Of a stretch of DNA of 64,000 bases, positions 8,782-17,527 are shown one piece after another. Source of the DNA: CBDFNC01 sp965249895 (lineage in GTDB: Bacteria; Pseudomonadota; Gammaproteobacteria; Enterobacterales; CBDFNC01); NCBI GenBank assembly GCA_965249895.1, contig CBDFNC010000001.1, positions 124,001 to 188,000 of the forward strand, given 5' to 3'. The translations under genes were made by a program, and so were the position numbers. Below the pieces are notes generated by a model. The model was not told the DNA's origin. It saw only the letters and a program-made list of their open reading frames with translations, and did not search any database. How positions within the stretch are numbered: the stretch's first letter is position 1; every line of letters begins with the position of its first letter.

Positions 8782-9359
8782 TAAGCTAAGCCTAGTAAGA
8801 AGTAGCTACCCACCAAAGAGATAGCGGCGCCAAGTGCCCGTACTACATTTTTACCGTAAGGAATGTGTAGTAGCAGCCCAAGTCCCATTCCAACAACGTG
8901 TAGTAAGCCAGTGGCAAGAACAAAGCCAACACCATAGGCTACGGGTTCTGCTGAGCCAGGCAATTCAATACCGTGAGCATATCCGTGGAAGATAGCAAAG
9001 GCGCCTACGATCAATGCGGCGAGCACTAATGGGGCTTTGATACCAAATAAAACCAGCATACCTAATATAACGCCGGAAAGAGCAATGCCCAGCTCCACAC
9101 CCGGTAAGACAAGGCCCTTAATGGCGAATATTGCACCAAATGCCATCATGCTAGGGAAGACCAGTGGTAATAACCAAAATGCAGGTCGTTGTAATACGGC
9201 GCCCCAGAGTCCAACGGCCAGCATAGCCACAACGTGGTCAAATCCCATTATCGGATGGAGCAGGCCTGATATAAAACCTATGCTCATTCCTTCTGCTGAA
9301 TGTGCCATGACGGGAGTGTTAACGAGTAGTAAGAGTGCAAAGCTAATAGCTTTGTTCAT
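8781..9359 (-). CDS. hupE: HupE/UreJ-family metal permease
   Basis: 192 residues. A cleavable signal peptide (ends VMAHSAEG) is followed by six hydrophobic segments. The family motif HPIMGFDHVVAMLAVGLWG is complete, and FHGYAHGIELPG carries further conserved histidines. HupE/UreJ proteins are secondary Ni/Co permeases linked to hydrogenase or urease, but neither enzyme is encoded here. In such orphan settings the gene is often metal-regulated, which fits the perfect palindrome at 9399-9425, 40 bp upstream of the start. It overlaps by one base with the next gene. Confidence 0.88.
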   Translation of the reverse strand: MNKAISFALLLLVNTPVMAHSAEGMSIGFISGLLHPIMGFDHVVAMLAVGLWGAVLQRPAFWLLPLVFPSMMAFGAIFAIKGLVLPGVELGIALSGVILGMLVLFGIKAPLVLAALIVGAFAIFHGYAHGIELPGSAEPVAYGVGFVLATGLLHVVGMGLGLLLHIPYGKNVVRALGAAISLVGSYFLLGLA

Positions 9360-9398
9360 CCAGGTTCCTTTTGGGTGTAATTTAGTCGGTTATTCTAA

Positions 9399-9425
9399 AG
9401 TAAATGATAAGAAATATCATTTACT
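9399..9425. promoter_or_regulatory. Palindromic operator upstream of hupE
   Basis: Perfect 11-bp arms AGTAAATGATA and TATCATTTACT separated by AGAAA, centred about 53 bp before the hupE start. The AT-rich ATGATA/TATCAT half-sites resemble operators of Fur-superfamily repressors (Fur, Zur, Nur). Which one cannot be decided from the sequence. The rest of the gap to 9547 shows nothing else. Confidence 0.6.
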
Positions 9426-9547
9426 GCTTGGAGCAGGATCAGAAGAAATCCGAAAAGCGATTTATCAGTTTAATAATGCTGGTAAAAATAGCGTGTCATT
9501 AATTTTATTGGTGTTTAGTCGGCTATTCCTGTGTTTCAGGGTGAATA

Positions 9548-11164
9548 TTAGTTAGGCGGTGATAGGTTCTCTGCCATTTTAGCTCTGTCTCGTCCATCAG
9601 CTTTCGCTTGGTAAAGAGCATTATCTGCAACTTTTAGCAAGTCATCTGCTCTTGCGCCGTGTTGCGGGTACATGGCAATGCCAATGGAAATTGTAATTCG
9701 GGGTAACTTTCGGTCCGCCTGTGTAATTTCCAGCTCCCGAATCTCGCGACAGGTTCGCTCGGCAACTTTTTGGGCATACTCAGTATCGCTGTCTACCAAA
9801 ATAATGGTGAACTCTTCGCCGCCGTAACGGCAAACAATATCTTCACTCCGCATCCCGTTATTGAGGGTGTCACCCAGCACGCTTAGCGCTGTATCTCCCG
9901 CACCATGACCATAGTCATCGTTATATTTTTTGAAGTGATCTACGTCCAGCATAAAAACAGCAAGGGACAGTTGTTTCCGTTTACTCCGATCCAGCTCTTT
10001 GTTAAAACTTTCCATCAGGTATCGCCGGTTAAATAGACCCGTGAGTGGGTCACGGGTTGCCTGTCTGTGCAGTTTTTGTCTGAGTTGCAGGTTTGCCACT
10101 GCCAGGCTGAGGTTTTCCGCTAAAGTTTGCGCGATAAGTCGATGGCTTCTGAGGTACTCGGTCGTATCGGAGTAGAGGTGGAGCATGCCTATGGTATCTC
10201 CCTGCGCAATTAAAGGCAGGCATAAACCTGCAGCTTTAATCTTCATCGACTCGGTATGGGGGCAACGAATGTCTGGAGCTGCTGCCTTGCAGAGATAAGC
10301 CGTGCCTTTTCTTAGTCCCCAGCATTCTTCTGGTAGATACATGCCATGGAGATGATCTGACAACTCGCCCCAGGAAGAAGTGAGCTCCAGCTTGTTTTTC
10401 GAAGTGTGGTAGATAGCAATGGCACCTGATGCGTCAGGCAGTAAATGTAAACAGGAGTGGCGAGCTACGTTATTTAATTCGGTAAAATTATTGCAAGCGC
10501 TGAGTAAGGTACCTGTTCGGTTTAGTTCATGAATCGCTTCTGTTCTCTCTGAAACCCGTTGCTCCAGTATAAGCTGATCCTTCTGGGTCAGAGTGTTCAC
10601 CCTGCGAGTCACCAGATAGCAGGCTATCAGGATGAATAGTGAGGCGATGCCGCCAATGCCGAACAGAATATTTTCCTGGCTCTTTATGGTTGCATGTAGG
10701 GTATCCAAATGTCTTGAAATACGCAGGGTCAGCTGCTGAGATACCATATTTAGTGAGCGAGCGGTGAATAACATGTCCTTGCCAAGAGTATTGCTATATC
10801 GCCATGAGACCCCCACTTCATTATGCTTACTTTGTAATACTTCAGGGCGATTGCTGTGGTTATCAAGGGATTTAATTTGTTCTAAGGTGAGGTTACTGTC
10901 TGCCAACACCTGGCCATTTTGTTGAATGACAGTGATACGATAACCGAACGGCTCTGCAAGGTGTTTTATTTCCTCTTGCAGATCCTGGGCATCGAGTTCA
11001 GCGCTGTGTAATAAGTGGTCATGAAGGCTGTTCAGGGTGGTAATTTGCTGCTGTTTGCTGGTTTCTGTTAACAGGCTGGTCAGCTGCCGCTCCATTATCA
11101 CTTCCGCCAAAAATATAAACAGCAGCATTATGGCGAGGGGGGCATAAATCAGATTTTTCTTCAT
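9548..11164 (-). CDS. Membrane diguanylate cyclase with periplasmic sensor and GAF domain
   Basis: 538 residues. A first transmembrane helix at about 5-23 and a second at about 165-187 enclose a periplasmic sensor of roughly 140 residues. A short coiled region and a GAF-like domain (about 215-355) follow. The C-terminal GGDEF domain has the active motif GGEEF at 448-452, and the substrate region DVDHFKKYNDDYGH is intact, so it should make cyclic-di-GMP from GTP. The product-inhibition I-site RSED sits exactly five residues before GGEEF. No EAL domain. The gene stands alone, 127 bp from the acetyltransferase gene on the same strand. The signal sensed is unknown. Confidence 0.93.
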   Translation of the reverse strand: MKKNLIYAPLAIMLLFIFLAEVIMERQLTSLLTETSKQQQITTLNSLHDHLLHSAELDAQDLQEEIKHLAEPFGYRITVIQQNGQVLADSNLTLEQIKSLDNHSNRPEVLQSKHNEVGVSWRYSNTLGKDMLFTARSLNMVSQQLTLRISRHLDTLHATIKSQENILFGIGGIASLFILIACYLVTRRVNTLTQKDQLILEQRVSERTEAIHELNRTGTLLSACNNFTELNNVARHSCLHLLPDASGAIAIYHTSKNKLELTSSWGELSDHLHGMYLPEECWGLRKGTAYLCKAAAPDIRCPHTESMKIKAAGLCLPLIAQGDTIGMLHLYSDTTEYLRSHRLIAQTLAENLSLAVANLQLRQKLHRQATRDPLTGLFNRRYLMESFNKELDRSKRKQLSLAVFMLDVDHFKKYNDDYGHGAGDTALSVLGDTLNNGMRSEDIVCRYGGEEFTIILVDSDTEYAQKVAERTCREIRELEITQADRKLPRITISIGIAMYPQHGARADDLLKVADNALYQAKADGRDRAKMAENLSPPN

Positions 11165-11291
11165 TATGTTTTTTATCGTGTTAGTCAGCAGATATCGCTA
11201 ACCTGAGTCTAGTTCATGGTTAAGTTGGAGCTCAGCTGAGCCTTGTTAAAGGTTTTATTGGGGCTGGTCGAACCTGGCTAAATGTGGGTGT

Positions 11292-11843
11292 TTACTGGTA
11301 ATCAAGCGGCTTTATTACCTTTGCGGGTTGGCCTGCAACCATAGTATCCGGCGGCACATCTTTGGTTACCACGGCGCCTGCAGCGACAACCGAACGAGCG
11401 CCAATAGTAACACCCTGGCAGATAGCTACATTGCCGCCAATCCATACATCGTCTTCCACCACTATGGGCAAGCAATTGGATTCCCATTTTCTGCGCCTGC
11501 GATAATCCACGGGGTGAGAAGGGGTGTAGAACTGGACACTTGGCCCTATTAACACATGGTTACCTATGGTGATGGGGGCATTATCCAACATAGTGACGCC
11601 CATGTTGATAAAAGTATTGCTGCCAACGGAAATGGTTTTGCCAAACTCGCACAGAAATGGCGGTGTAACTAAGCTGTTGTCGCCTAGAACTCGCAGCAAT
11701 TGAGCGAACAATGGTGTCGCTTTATCTGCAGGTAAATTATTGATCTTATGAAGCAGCTTAAAGGCAGCGTCTTTAACTTCTAAGATGTCAGGTGAGTAAC
11801 CATCAAATACCAAACCAGATTGCATTTTTTCGAATTCGGTCAT
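11292..11843 (-). CDS. maa: Maltose/galactoside-type O-acetyltransferase (hexapeptide repeat)
   Basis: 183 residues, the usual Maa/LacA/NodL length. The N-terminal Mac domain (MTEFEKMQSGLVFDGYSPDI) precedes a left-handed beta-helix of hexapeptide repeats (ITIGNHVLIGPSVQFYTP, VWIGGNVAICQGVTIG, SVVAAGAVVTKDVP). The catalytic His lies in TPSHPVD. It transfers acetyl from acetyl-CoA to a sugar hydroxyl in the cytoplasm. The natural substrate of Maa homologues is generally unclear, so the symbol is a family label. It has a solitary setting followed by the R2a repeat. Confidence 0.87.
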   Translation of the reverse strand: MTEFEKMQSGLVFDGYSPDILEVKDAAFKLLHKINNLPADKATPLFAQLLRVLGDNSLVTPPFLCEFGKTISVGSNTFINMGVTMLDNAPITIGNHVLIGPSVQFYTPSHPVDYRRRRKWESNCLPIVVEDDVWIGGNVAICQGVTIGARSVVAAGAVVTKDVPPDTMVAGQPAKVIKPLDYQ

Positions 11844-11965
11844 GATTTTCCTGTTTATCTAAATTGACGGGAACTCAGTTCCTTTGAGGCGCTTCCTTTG
11901 GTCCAATACTGAAGGATTTTAATTTGAAAAAATAGGCGGAACGTCAAGTTTTATCAAAGCGTTAG

Positions 11966-12152
11966 CTAGTTTCCACCCTGAAACTCGTATGTTTATTCTT
12001 CCGTCATATTCTTAGCATCCAAGCTTGTCGTTTTACGAAAGCTTAAAGTTAGTTACTACTATCACAACGAACTCAGTCATTGTCAGCTTGCCGAGTGTCG
12101 GACCACCACGTACAAGGGAATGACAAAGTCGACGTTTCAGGATGGAAACTAG
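11966..12152. repeat. R2 MITE (R2a)
   Basis: 187 bp with terminal inverted repeats CTAGTTTCCACCCTGAAAC and CTAGTTTCCATCCTGAAAC (right end, read inward). The interior (TTATTCTTCCGTCATATTCTTAGCATCC and onward) is the reverse complement of part of R2g at 61037-61293. No coding capacity. The flanking stretches 11844-11965 and 12153-12266 show no gene. Confidence 0.75.
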
Positions 12153-12266
12153 CGAGCTCTAGGAGACAGCAGGAAGTGTGCTAAGCCAGCTAATTCAGCA
12201 ATGTTAAGGTCGGCGACAATAAATAGCAGGGTTATTTATTTGTCGCCAGATAATGCAGTAATTAGG

Positions 12267-12668
12267 TTACCCCAGATAAGACTGGATAAATCGATATTCT
12301 TGGGTATTCCCCTGAAATCCCCAGGAATCTGCACCGACATCGTGAATTACTATATAACTCGCTGGTTTAATCGGCCCCAAGATTGCTTCCATATCTGTAA
12401 ATACAGCTTTTATATAGTTCGCCTTTTGGGCTTTGGTATTGGTCCCGTCCGTGATTTTAATATCCAGATAGAAAGTCACTGCATCGAGTTGCTTGATATT
12501 TTGACCTCCCACAAACCAGAATTCGGGGTCGACAAAGTCTACCGAAATCGAAGTCAGCTCTGGGTTTTTACCTAGAATTTCGCTGGTATGAGCTAGCAGG
12601 CTTTCCGAGACTTCTTTTGCGACGCGCTGAGATGGCGGAGTGGAGATTCGAACATTTAAATATGGCAT
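12267..12668 (-). CDS. Tautomerase-family protein (4-oxalocrotonate tautomerase-like, long form)
   Basis: 133 residues. After removal of Met1 the N-terminus is Pro (PYLNVRIS), the catalytic base of the tautomerase superfamily. Two beta-alpha-beta units are suggested: PYLNVRIS...SESLLAHTSEIL and AVTFYLDIKITDG...KANYIKAVFTDM, with YIVIHDVGADSWGFQG near the end, a phrase common in this subgroup. It probably catalyses keto-enol isomerisation; the substrate is unknown. It shares orientation with the OYE gene at 12772-13905, 103 bp upstream of it, and may be cotranscribed. The intervening bases hold a short R2-like scrap. Confidence 0.8.
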   Translation of the reverse strand: MPYLNVRISTPPSQRVAKEVSESLLAHTSEILGKNPELTSISVDFVDPEFWFVGGQNIKQLDAVTFYLDIKITDGTNTKAQKANYIKAVFTDMEAILGPIKPASYIVIHDVGADSWGFQGNTQEYRFIQSYLG

Positions 12669-12771
12669 TTTTTATCCTTTTCTATTAATTGTTGGTCTTG
12701 AAGCTCTAACCCACTGAAGTTAGATGCTGTCATGGCCAGCTTGCCTGGCATGGTCCGACATTTACTGATCG

Positions 12772-13905
12772 TTAAGCATCGATACTTTCTGCAAAATATC
12801 GACTGGCGGTTTTCAAGTCCGCTAGAGGAGAAAACATCGAATAATCAAAAGCCTTTAGCTCTTCATCATGTTTTACCGCATTCGGCCAGTCCTGATTCGA
12901 GAGTGCTATTCTGCCAAGGGCAATAATGTCAGCCTCAGAGCTGGTAATGGTTTCCGTCGCCAGGCCAGGTCCAGTGACACCGCCGTTGGCGATAACAGGC
13001 AGGCCGCTATAGCGTTTAGCCAGTGATGCCAGTGATGCCAGTGATGCCAGGGATTCGCTGCCGGTAAAGGCGGGGGCATTCAGTACCGGCTCTGTGGTAT
13101 GGATATAATCTGCGCCACATTCAGCTACCAGCTTAAAAGCCTGCTCGGCGGCGGCTTCCCCTTCAGGCCAGAGGTATTTCTGATCATTCACTTTTTTCTG
13201 GGAAAAGCGCACGCCGACAATGAAGTTGTCGCCCACCTCGGCTTTAACTGCTTCAATAATTTGTTGATAGATACGCAAGCGGTTTGCAAGCTTGCCACCA
13301 TATTTATCATTCCGCTGATTGGTGTACCGAGTAAGAAATTGATCCAACAGATAACCATTGGCGCCGTGTATTTCCACACCGTCAAAACCAACAGACTTGG
13401 CTCGCCGGGCAGATGCCACAAACCCCTGGACAGCCAGGTCGATTTCTTCTTCCGTGATGGCTTTAGGCACAGAGTAAGGTCCATTACCGTGATAAAAAGG
13501 CATCTGTTTACCCAAGGGCCTAACTGCGGTCGGCGCCACCGTAGCAGCTGAATGACGGTTGTACTGTGATAACGCACCTGCATGCATCAACTGGGCAATG
13601 ATAACTGTGCCTTTAGCATGCACACTATCGATAGTCGGTCGCCAGCTATCTGCCTGCTCTGTTGTAGCTATACCTGGTTGCCTGCGGTAAGTCTGGCTGT
13701 AGAGCAAATCCGTATATAACCCCTCCGTTATTATCAGACCAAACCCGCCTGCTGCAAATTTCTGATAGTAATCAAGCATTAATGGCCCGGCAGTGCCGTC
13801 TTGGTGTGCACTGACTCGTGTCATAGGCGCTACGGCCAGTCTGTTTGGAATGTGTAGTTTTCCTATCTGGAAAGGTTCAAACAGGTTCGAATGCTCATTA
13901 CTCAT
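12772..13905 (-). CDS. Old Yellow Enzyme-family FMN oxidoreductase
   Basis: 377 residues. A TIM-barrel of the OYE/2,4-dienoyl-CoA reductase-like class: N-terminus PNRLAVAPMTR, FMN- and substrate-contact segments AQLMHAGA, FDGVEIHGANGYLLDQFL, YGGKLANR, and the phosphate-binding end VIANGGVTG...ADIIALGR. It reduces activated alkenes or similar compounds with NAD(P)H. A 9-bp unit is repeated three times at 13021-13047, giving SLASLASLASLA in the loop before the last strands. The repeat length is a multiple of three, so frame is kept. It is divergent from the LysR gene at 14007, which probably regulates it. Confidence 0.92.
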   Translation of the reverse strand: MSNEHSNLFEPFQIGKLHIPNRLAVAPMTRVSAHQDGTAGPLMLDYYQKFAAGGFGLIITEGLYTDLLYSQTYRRQPGIATTEQADSWRPTIDSVHAKGTVIIAQLMHAGALSQYNRHSAATVAPTAVRPLGKQMPFYHGNGPYSVPKAITEEEIDLAVQGFVASARRAKSVGFDGVEIHGANGYLLDQFLTRYTNQRNDKYGGKLANRLRIYQQIIEAVKAEVGDNFIVGVRFSQKKVNDQKYLWPEGEAAAEQAFKLVAECGADYIHTTEPVLNAPAFTGSESLASLASLASLAKRYSGLPVIANGGVTGPGLATETITSSEADIIALGRIALSNQDWPNAVKHDEELKAFDYSMFSPLADLKTASRYFAESIDA

Positions 13906-14006
13906 GGTTAGTCCTTAACTGGTTATGTACAGCACAGATTTTTACATTCAATCGTTGATATGTGAATATCACTAAATATTGAATTATTTATAACTATTTA
14001 TTGAAT

Positions 14007-14918
14007 ATGGCTGGGATCAACCAACTCGAAAGTTTAAAGGTGTTTAAAGCGGTCGTTGAATGTGGCAGTTTCACCGCTGCCGCCAGGCGGCTTGATGTTT
14101 CAGCTGCCTGGGTATCCAAATCCGTGGAGCGCCTGGAGGCACAGTTTGGCACCACACTGTTTACCCGCAGTACCAGGCATATGCAGATCACGGATAACGG
14201 AGAGCGATGTTATGCGCGAAGCCTCGAACTGCTTGACCAGTGGCAAGCATTAGAAGCTGATTTACAACACTCAGATGAAACCCCAAAAGGTAAGTTGCGT
14301 ATCAGCGCGCCCATGACTTGGGGTTTAGCAAAAATGGGCGGGTTAATCACTGAATTTATGGCGAAATACCCGGATATTCTGCTTGATGTTCAACTGGGAG
14401 ATCAGCATGTCAATGTGATGGAAGAGCAGTTTGACCTTGTACTAAGGCTGACCAATCAACTTTCCGACAGCTCCTTGTTATGCAGAAAGATCACCAGTTA
14501 TCGGCGAGTTGCCTGTGCATCCCCCGCATACCTGGCTCAATATGGTGAACCTCAACATCCTGAGGATCTGAGTCGACACGCGTGCTTGATGTACAACTTC
14601 CCTGGTACCTCCAGGCGATGGCGTTTTACCACAGGGCGTAAATCAATGGATATCTTCTTGGAGCCTAAGCTGGTGGCCAACAACAGCAAATTACTACAAT
14701 CAGCTTTGCTTGCGGGACAGGGGATAGCCTTGATGCCTGATTTTATAATAACGGACGATCTTGCTTCAGGCCGTTTAGTACCAATCTTGCAGGGTTTTGA
14801 AACCACAGATTTAAACTTGTACTCACTGAGGCCCGGTAATCGCAGTACGTCCCATCGATTGAAATTATTGCACGACTTTTTGTGTGAGGCTGTAGGCCGG
14901 GACAGTAAACCAAGGTAA
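14007..14918 (+). CDS. LysR-family transcriptional regulator
   Basis: 304 residues from the ATG at 14007 (MAGINQLESLKVF); a TTG at 14001 is a less likely start. The N-terminal winged helix-turn-helix is complete (GSFTAAARRLDVSAAWVSKSVERLE), followed by the effector-binding domain (PKGKLRISAPMTWGLAKM). Divergent transcription from the OYE gene, with 101 bp between the starts, is the classical LysR arrangement. The shared region is AT-rich and contains ATTCAATCGTTGATATGTG and ATATTGAATTATTTA half-sites that could be the operator. No clear ribosome site precedes the start. The effector is unknown, probably a quinone or electrophile handled by the flavoenzyme. Confidence 0.9.
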   Translation: MAGINQLESLKVFKAVVECGSFTAAARRLDVSAAWVSKSVERLEAQFGTTLFTRSTRHMQITDNGERCYARSLELLDQWQALEADLQHSDETPKGKLRISAPMTWGLAKMGGLITEFMAKYPDILLDVQLGDQHVNVMEEQFDLVLRLTNQLSDSSLLCRKITSYRRVACASPAYLAQYGEPQHPEDLSRHACLMYNFPGTSRRWRFTTGRKSMDIFLEPKLVANNSKLLQSALLAGQGIALMPDFIITDDLASGRLVPILQGFETTDLNLYSLRPGNRSTSHRLKLLHDFLCEAVGRDSKPR

Positions 14919-15056
14919 AAAATGTGAGCTCGAATACGACTAGATTTGATCAGAATTACTGGTTTCACGTCTTGGTGCTAGCAGGAAACCATCGAATAAT
15001 TCAGCTGAGTTCAACCAGTTTATTAACAAACTCCAGGCCAGCGAGTATCAAGTAAT

Positions 15057-15096
15057 ACAACACCATCAAAGCGAGTCTTTGATGGTGTTGTTGTTT
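15057..15096. terminator. Strong bidirectional rho-independent terminator
   Basis: Perfect 14-bp stem ACAACACCATCAAA / TTTGATGGTGTTGT (15057-15070 and 15078-15091) with loop GCGAGTC, followed by TGTTTATTT. It lies between the LysR gene (ends 14918) and the broken SDR gene (minus strand, ends 15099) and can end both transcripts. Confidence 0.85.
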
Positions 15097-15098
15097 AT

Positions 15099-15906
15099 TT
15101 AAAAATTAAAAGTATCGTACACTTTTTTCTCAAACTCCTCATCCGACAGTGCTTTTACCAGTGGGATAAAGGTGGTTGACTCCTCACCTACCGGATAGCG
15201 AATTGGTGATGACTCGTCCTCCACCACAGTCAATACCGCATCAGCTACAGCAATGGGATCTGGTCCCTCGTTAACCTTACTGGCCACAACGGGAACAAAG
15301 CTCGCAACCAGCTAAGGATAAGGTGATTCTTCTGAGGTGGTGGCTGCATTGGCAGTCAGGCCGCTATTGACAAAACCCGTGCGAAACAGCCCGGGTAAAA
15401 CCGAATGCACTCGAATACCAAAGCGTGATACTTCGTAGCGCAGTGAATCCGTTAAGTCTTCTACCGCATACTTTGAAGCATTGTAATGGGAAAATAATGG
15501 CAGCCCCATCCTGCCGAGGAAGGAGCCGACATTGACAATAACGCCGCTTCCCTGCTCGCGCATCTGTGGCAATACTGCACGGCATAGACGGAAGACTCCG
15601 AATACATTCACATCAAACTGTTGGGTGATCTCTGCATCTGTGCCATCCTCAACCGTAGTCGGCATTGTTTACCAATACATCCAGTCGGCCAGCTTTTTCA
15701 ATCACTTCAGCCACAGCATCATTCACCGAGCTCTCACTCTGAACATCTAGCATCAAAGTTTGCAGCGTCAAACCCAATGCTTCGGCATCCTGTCTAAGCG
15801 CCAGGGCCTTTTCTTCACTGCGGGCTCCGGCGAAAACCTGATAGCCTCTATCAGCCAGCAGCAGTGCCGTTTGCTTTCCCATACCCGATGTTGCCCTACT
15901 AAACAA
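15099..15906 (-). pseudogene. Short-chain dehydrogenase/reductase, frameshifted and with an internal stop
   Basis: Three pieces in one order make up a classical SDR. 15649-15906 holds the Rossmann start (RATSGMGKQTALLLADRGYQ) up to VLVNNADYG; after a frameshift near 15655, 15312-15665 continues VEDGTDAEITQQFDVNVFG, then VNVGSFLGRMG and the catalytic YNASK. A TAG at 15312-15314 interrupts the same frame before the C-terminal part (to 15099, ending VYDTFNF). The very start is missing: the frame begins at ATSGMG and is joined directly to an unrelated beta-lactamase-like fragment at about 15900. At least three lesions mean no function. The ancestor was probably an NAD(P)-dependent oxidoreductase. 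Confidence 0.85.
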
Positions 15907-16192
15907 TGAACTATTGCCACCTCAGGAAATGCGAGCGGCATTTGAACCGGCAGCCCTGAGTGATGGTTCTCTGTCGTATTATGGATTTGGCTGGTCCCTG
16001 GATAAAGCGGGTCCTTTTAACAAGATGAGTCACAGGGGTTCCTGGGTGGGTTTCAGAACAGTTCTTTCCAGAGATGTTGAAAAGGACGAGCTGTTAGTGA
16101 TGCTAACCAATGATGTCGGCGGAGTTGAGATTAGCGAACTGCACAGAGCCTTTGTTGCAGCAGTAGCTGAGAGAGAGGTGCTTGACAAGTAA
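15902..16192 (+). pseudogene. C-terminal fragment of a serine beta-lactamase-like hydrolase
   Basis: About 96 codons ending at 16192. The text LLPPQEMRAAFEPA...YYGFGWSLDK...MSHRGSWVGFRTVLSRD...LLVMLTND matches the end of class C beta-lactamase-related serine hydrolases. There the HxG box (SHRGSWVGF) replaces the KTG triad of true beta-lactamases. The Ser-x-x-Lys and Tyr-x-Asn parts are absent. The fragment meets the truncated SDR head-to-head near 15900, so a deletion probably removed both 5' parts at once. Not functional. Confidence 0.7.
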
Positions 16193-16221
16193 ACCGGTCG
16201 GGTCTTGCTTTTGGTACATTG

Positions 16222-16327
16222 GGGAGTCCGCATCAGCCGAACCCATCTCAGGGATGAGATGTAAAGCGTAAGGATACACGTTCGGCGAACCTTGCCGGCA
16301 CAGGCTTCGCGAATTGCATTCGCTCCC
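16222..16327 (+). repeat. R1 repeat, partial (R1b)
   Basis: Shares with R1e the core AACCCATCTCAGGGATGAGATG and CGTTCGGCGAACCTTG plus CACAGGCTTCGCG, between GGGAGTCC and GCTCCC. The outer GGTAAC/GTTACC and GGAACC ends are missing, so this is a truncated or older copy. Confidence 0.65.
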
Positions 16328-16404
16328 ATTTTTCTTAGTTCCGCATCAAATCGGTATATGTGAAGATTTTTGACTACCTTATTGTGCTTTCTCAGGGATC
16401 AACT

Positions 16405-16641
16405 ATGGCTTTTAGTGAAACAGAAAAATTAGCACTACTCGAAGTGAAGGGAGTTGGGCCGACAGTAATAAAGCGTTTCGAAGAAATCGGCATTGAGTCG
16501 TTCGCAGAACTAAAAAAGTACAGCGTCGACGAAATAGCAGAAACAGTAGCTTCAATGTTAAGAACGACATGCTGGAAAAATAGTCCTCAAGCTAGGTCTG
16601 CCATTGATGCAGCGATCGCCAGAGCTAAACAAGGTCTCTAG
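16405..16641 (+). CDS. Small helix-hairpin-helix protein
   Basis: 78 residues from the ATG at 16405, chosen for AGGGATCAACT upstream; the frame is open further 5' but without a ribosome site. The sequence LLEVKGVGPTVIKRFEEIGI is a helix-hairpin-helix DNA-binding signature (KGVGPT loop), followed by FAELKKYSVDEIAE and a C-terminal helix. It resembles the small HhH proteins annotated as pathogenicity locus/Cdd1. A DNA-binding role is likely but its process is unknown. A GATCC-rich inverted repeat (CAGGGGATCC/GGATCCCTG, 16648-16671) follows but has no T-run. Confidence 0.65.
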   Translation: MAFSETEKLALLEVKGVGPTVIKRFEEIGIESFAELKKYSVDEIAETVASMLRTTCWKNSPQARSAIDAAIARAKQGL

Positions 16642-16700
16642 CATTTCAGGGGATCCAACTAGGATCCCTGAGTAATATAAAGTTCAGAGCAGGTAAATAA

Positions 16701-17126
16701 GTGTTAAATATTAAAAGTTCAGAATCATGTATGCATCACTTACCTCTGCTACGTAAGTGGTTTGAAGCAGAGTGGGGAGAGGTTGACCCTTTTGATACCC
16801 AGATAAATGGTAGTGCTGTTCCATTGCCTATTGTTGCGGTCAATAAAGGTGAACTTGTAGGTGGTCTGGCCTTTACTCGTTTCCCTTGCCCCCAAAGCTC
16901 TAGTCAGGCGCTCTGGGTTAATGCTTTATTGGTTGACCCTGGCTATAGAAATCAAGGGATCAGCAGCCTTTTAATCAAGGCTGCTGAAAGCCTTGGTTCT
17001 CAATTGGGTGAGACTCATCTTTATAGCTACACAGATATTCCACACCTATATATAAAACAGAATTGGGTTGTGGTTGAAGAAAGTGGCAGCCATTTTGTTT
17101 TAAGTAAGAGTGTAATCAAAGGTTAG
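16701..17126 (+). CDS. GNAT-family N-acetyltransferase
   Basis: 141 residues with a GTG start at 16701 after GCAGGTAAATAA. The GNAT fold is recognisable: substrate strand LVGGLAFTRFP, central strand ALWVNALLVDPGYRNQGISSLLIKAAE with the acetyl-CoA pyrophosphate loop R-N-Q-G-I-S, and a late strand HLYSYTDIPHLYIKQNWVVVEE. It acetylates an amine with acetyl-CoA; the substrate is unknown. Such short GNATs often ride in accessory DNA, and this one sits in a debris-rich stretch. It is 60 bp downstream of the HhH gene on the same strand. Confidence 0.82.
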   Translation: MLNIKSSESCMHHLPLLRKWFEAEWGEVDPFDTQINGSAVPLPIVAVNKGELVGGLAFTRFPCPQSSSQALWVNALLVDPGYRNQGISSLLIKAAESLGSQLGETHLYSYTDIPHLYIKQNWVVVEESGSHFVLSKSVIKG

Positions 17127-17469
17127 AACGCGGGCGAAAAACGATAGGTCGTGCTAAACCAGCTAACCTCCAAGAAGAAACTGTCATTCGTTCGGTTTTG
17201 CAGACACTTCAATAGGTGAGTATTCCTTCCAAGCCAGCAGAATTTGTCTGGTAAATGACACTACTTTTCAGCCTTTCTAATTGGGTGTTGTGTACCAGAA
17301 GTAGCCAAGTTGGATCAAACTATATAGTTCGCCAACAATAGCTGATACTGCTAATTATTGAAGGGTTACTCCTGCTATTTGTGATGCTTTTCTAGCCAAA
17401 TTAGACTTTTTACTTGTCCCTGAGCGCCAAATTCCTCCTTTCTATTGACTCTGGCCAATGGTCATGCGA
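17127..17469. other. Gene-free interval upstream of betI
   Basis: About 340 bp without a convincing coding frame, tRNA or repeat. It presumably holds the 3' untranslated end of the GNAT gene and distal promoter sequence for betI; no clear -35/-10 pair stands out. Confidence 0.5.
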
Positions 17470-17514
17470 TTTTTATTAAACACGCATTTAATTAAACGTC
17501 CATTTAATAAAAAC
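17470..17514. promoter_or_regulatory. BetI-type operator/promoter
   Basis: A near-palindrome with outer arms TTTTTATTAAA and TTTAATAAAAA and inner palindrome TTTAATTAAA. It also contains two direct half-sites, ACGCATTTAATTAAACG and the related TCCATTTAATAAAAACG. It lies 14-58 bp before the betI start, the position of the BetI binding site in known bet operons. Choline is the usual inducer that releases BetI. Confidence 0.7.
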
Positions 17515-17527
17515 GGAAGCTTGCCAG

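Noticed and set aside
12716..12765. R2-like scrap between the tautomerase and OYE genes
   Set aside because: Only GTCATGGCCAGCTTGCCTGGCA is reminiscent of R2; no ends are present, so not listed as a feature.
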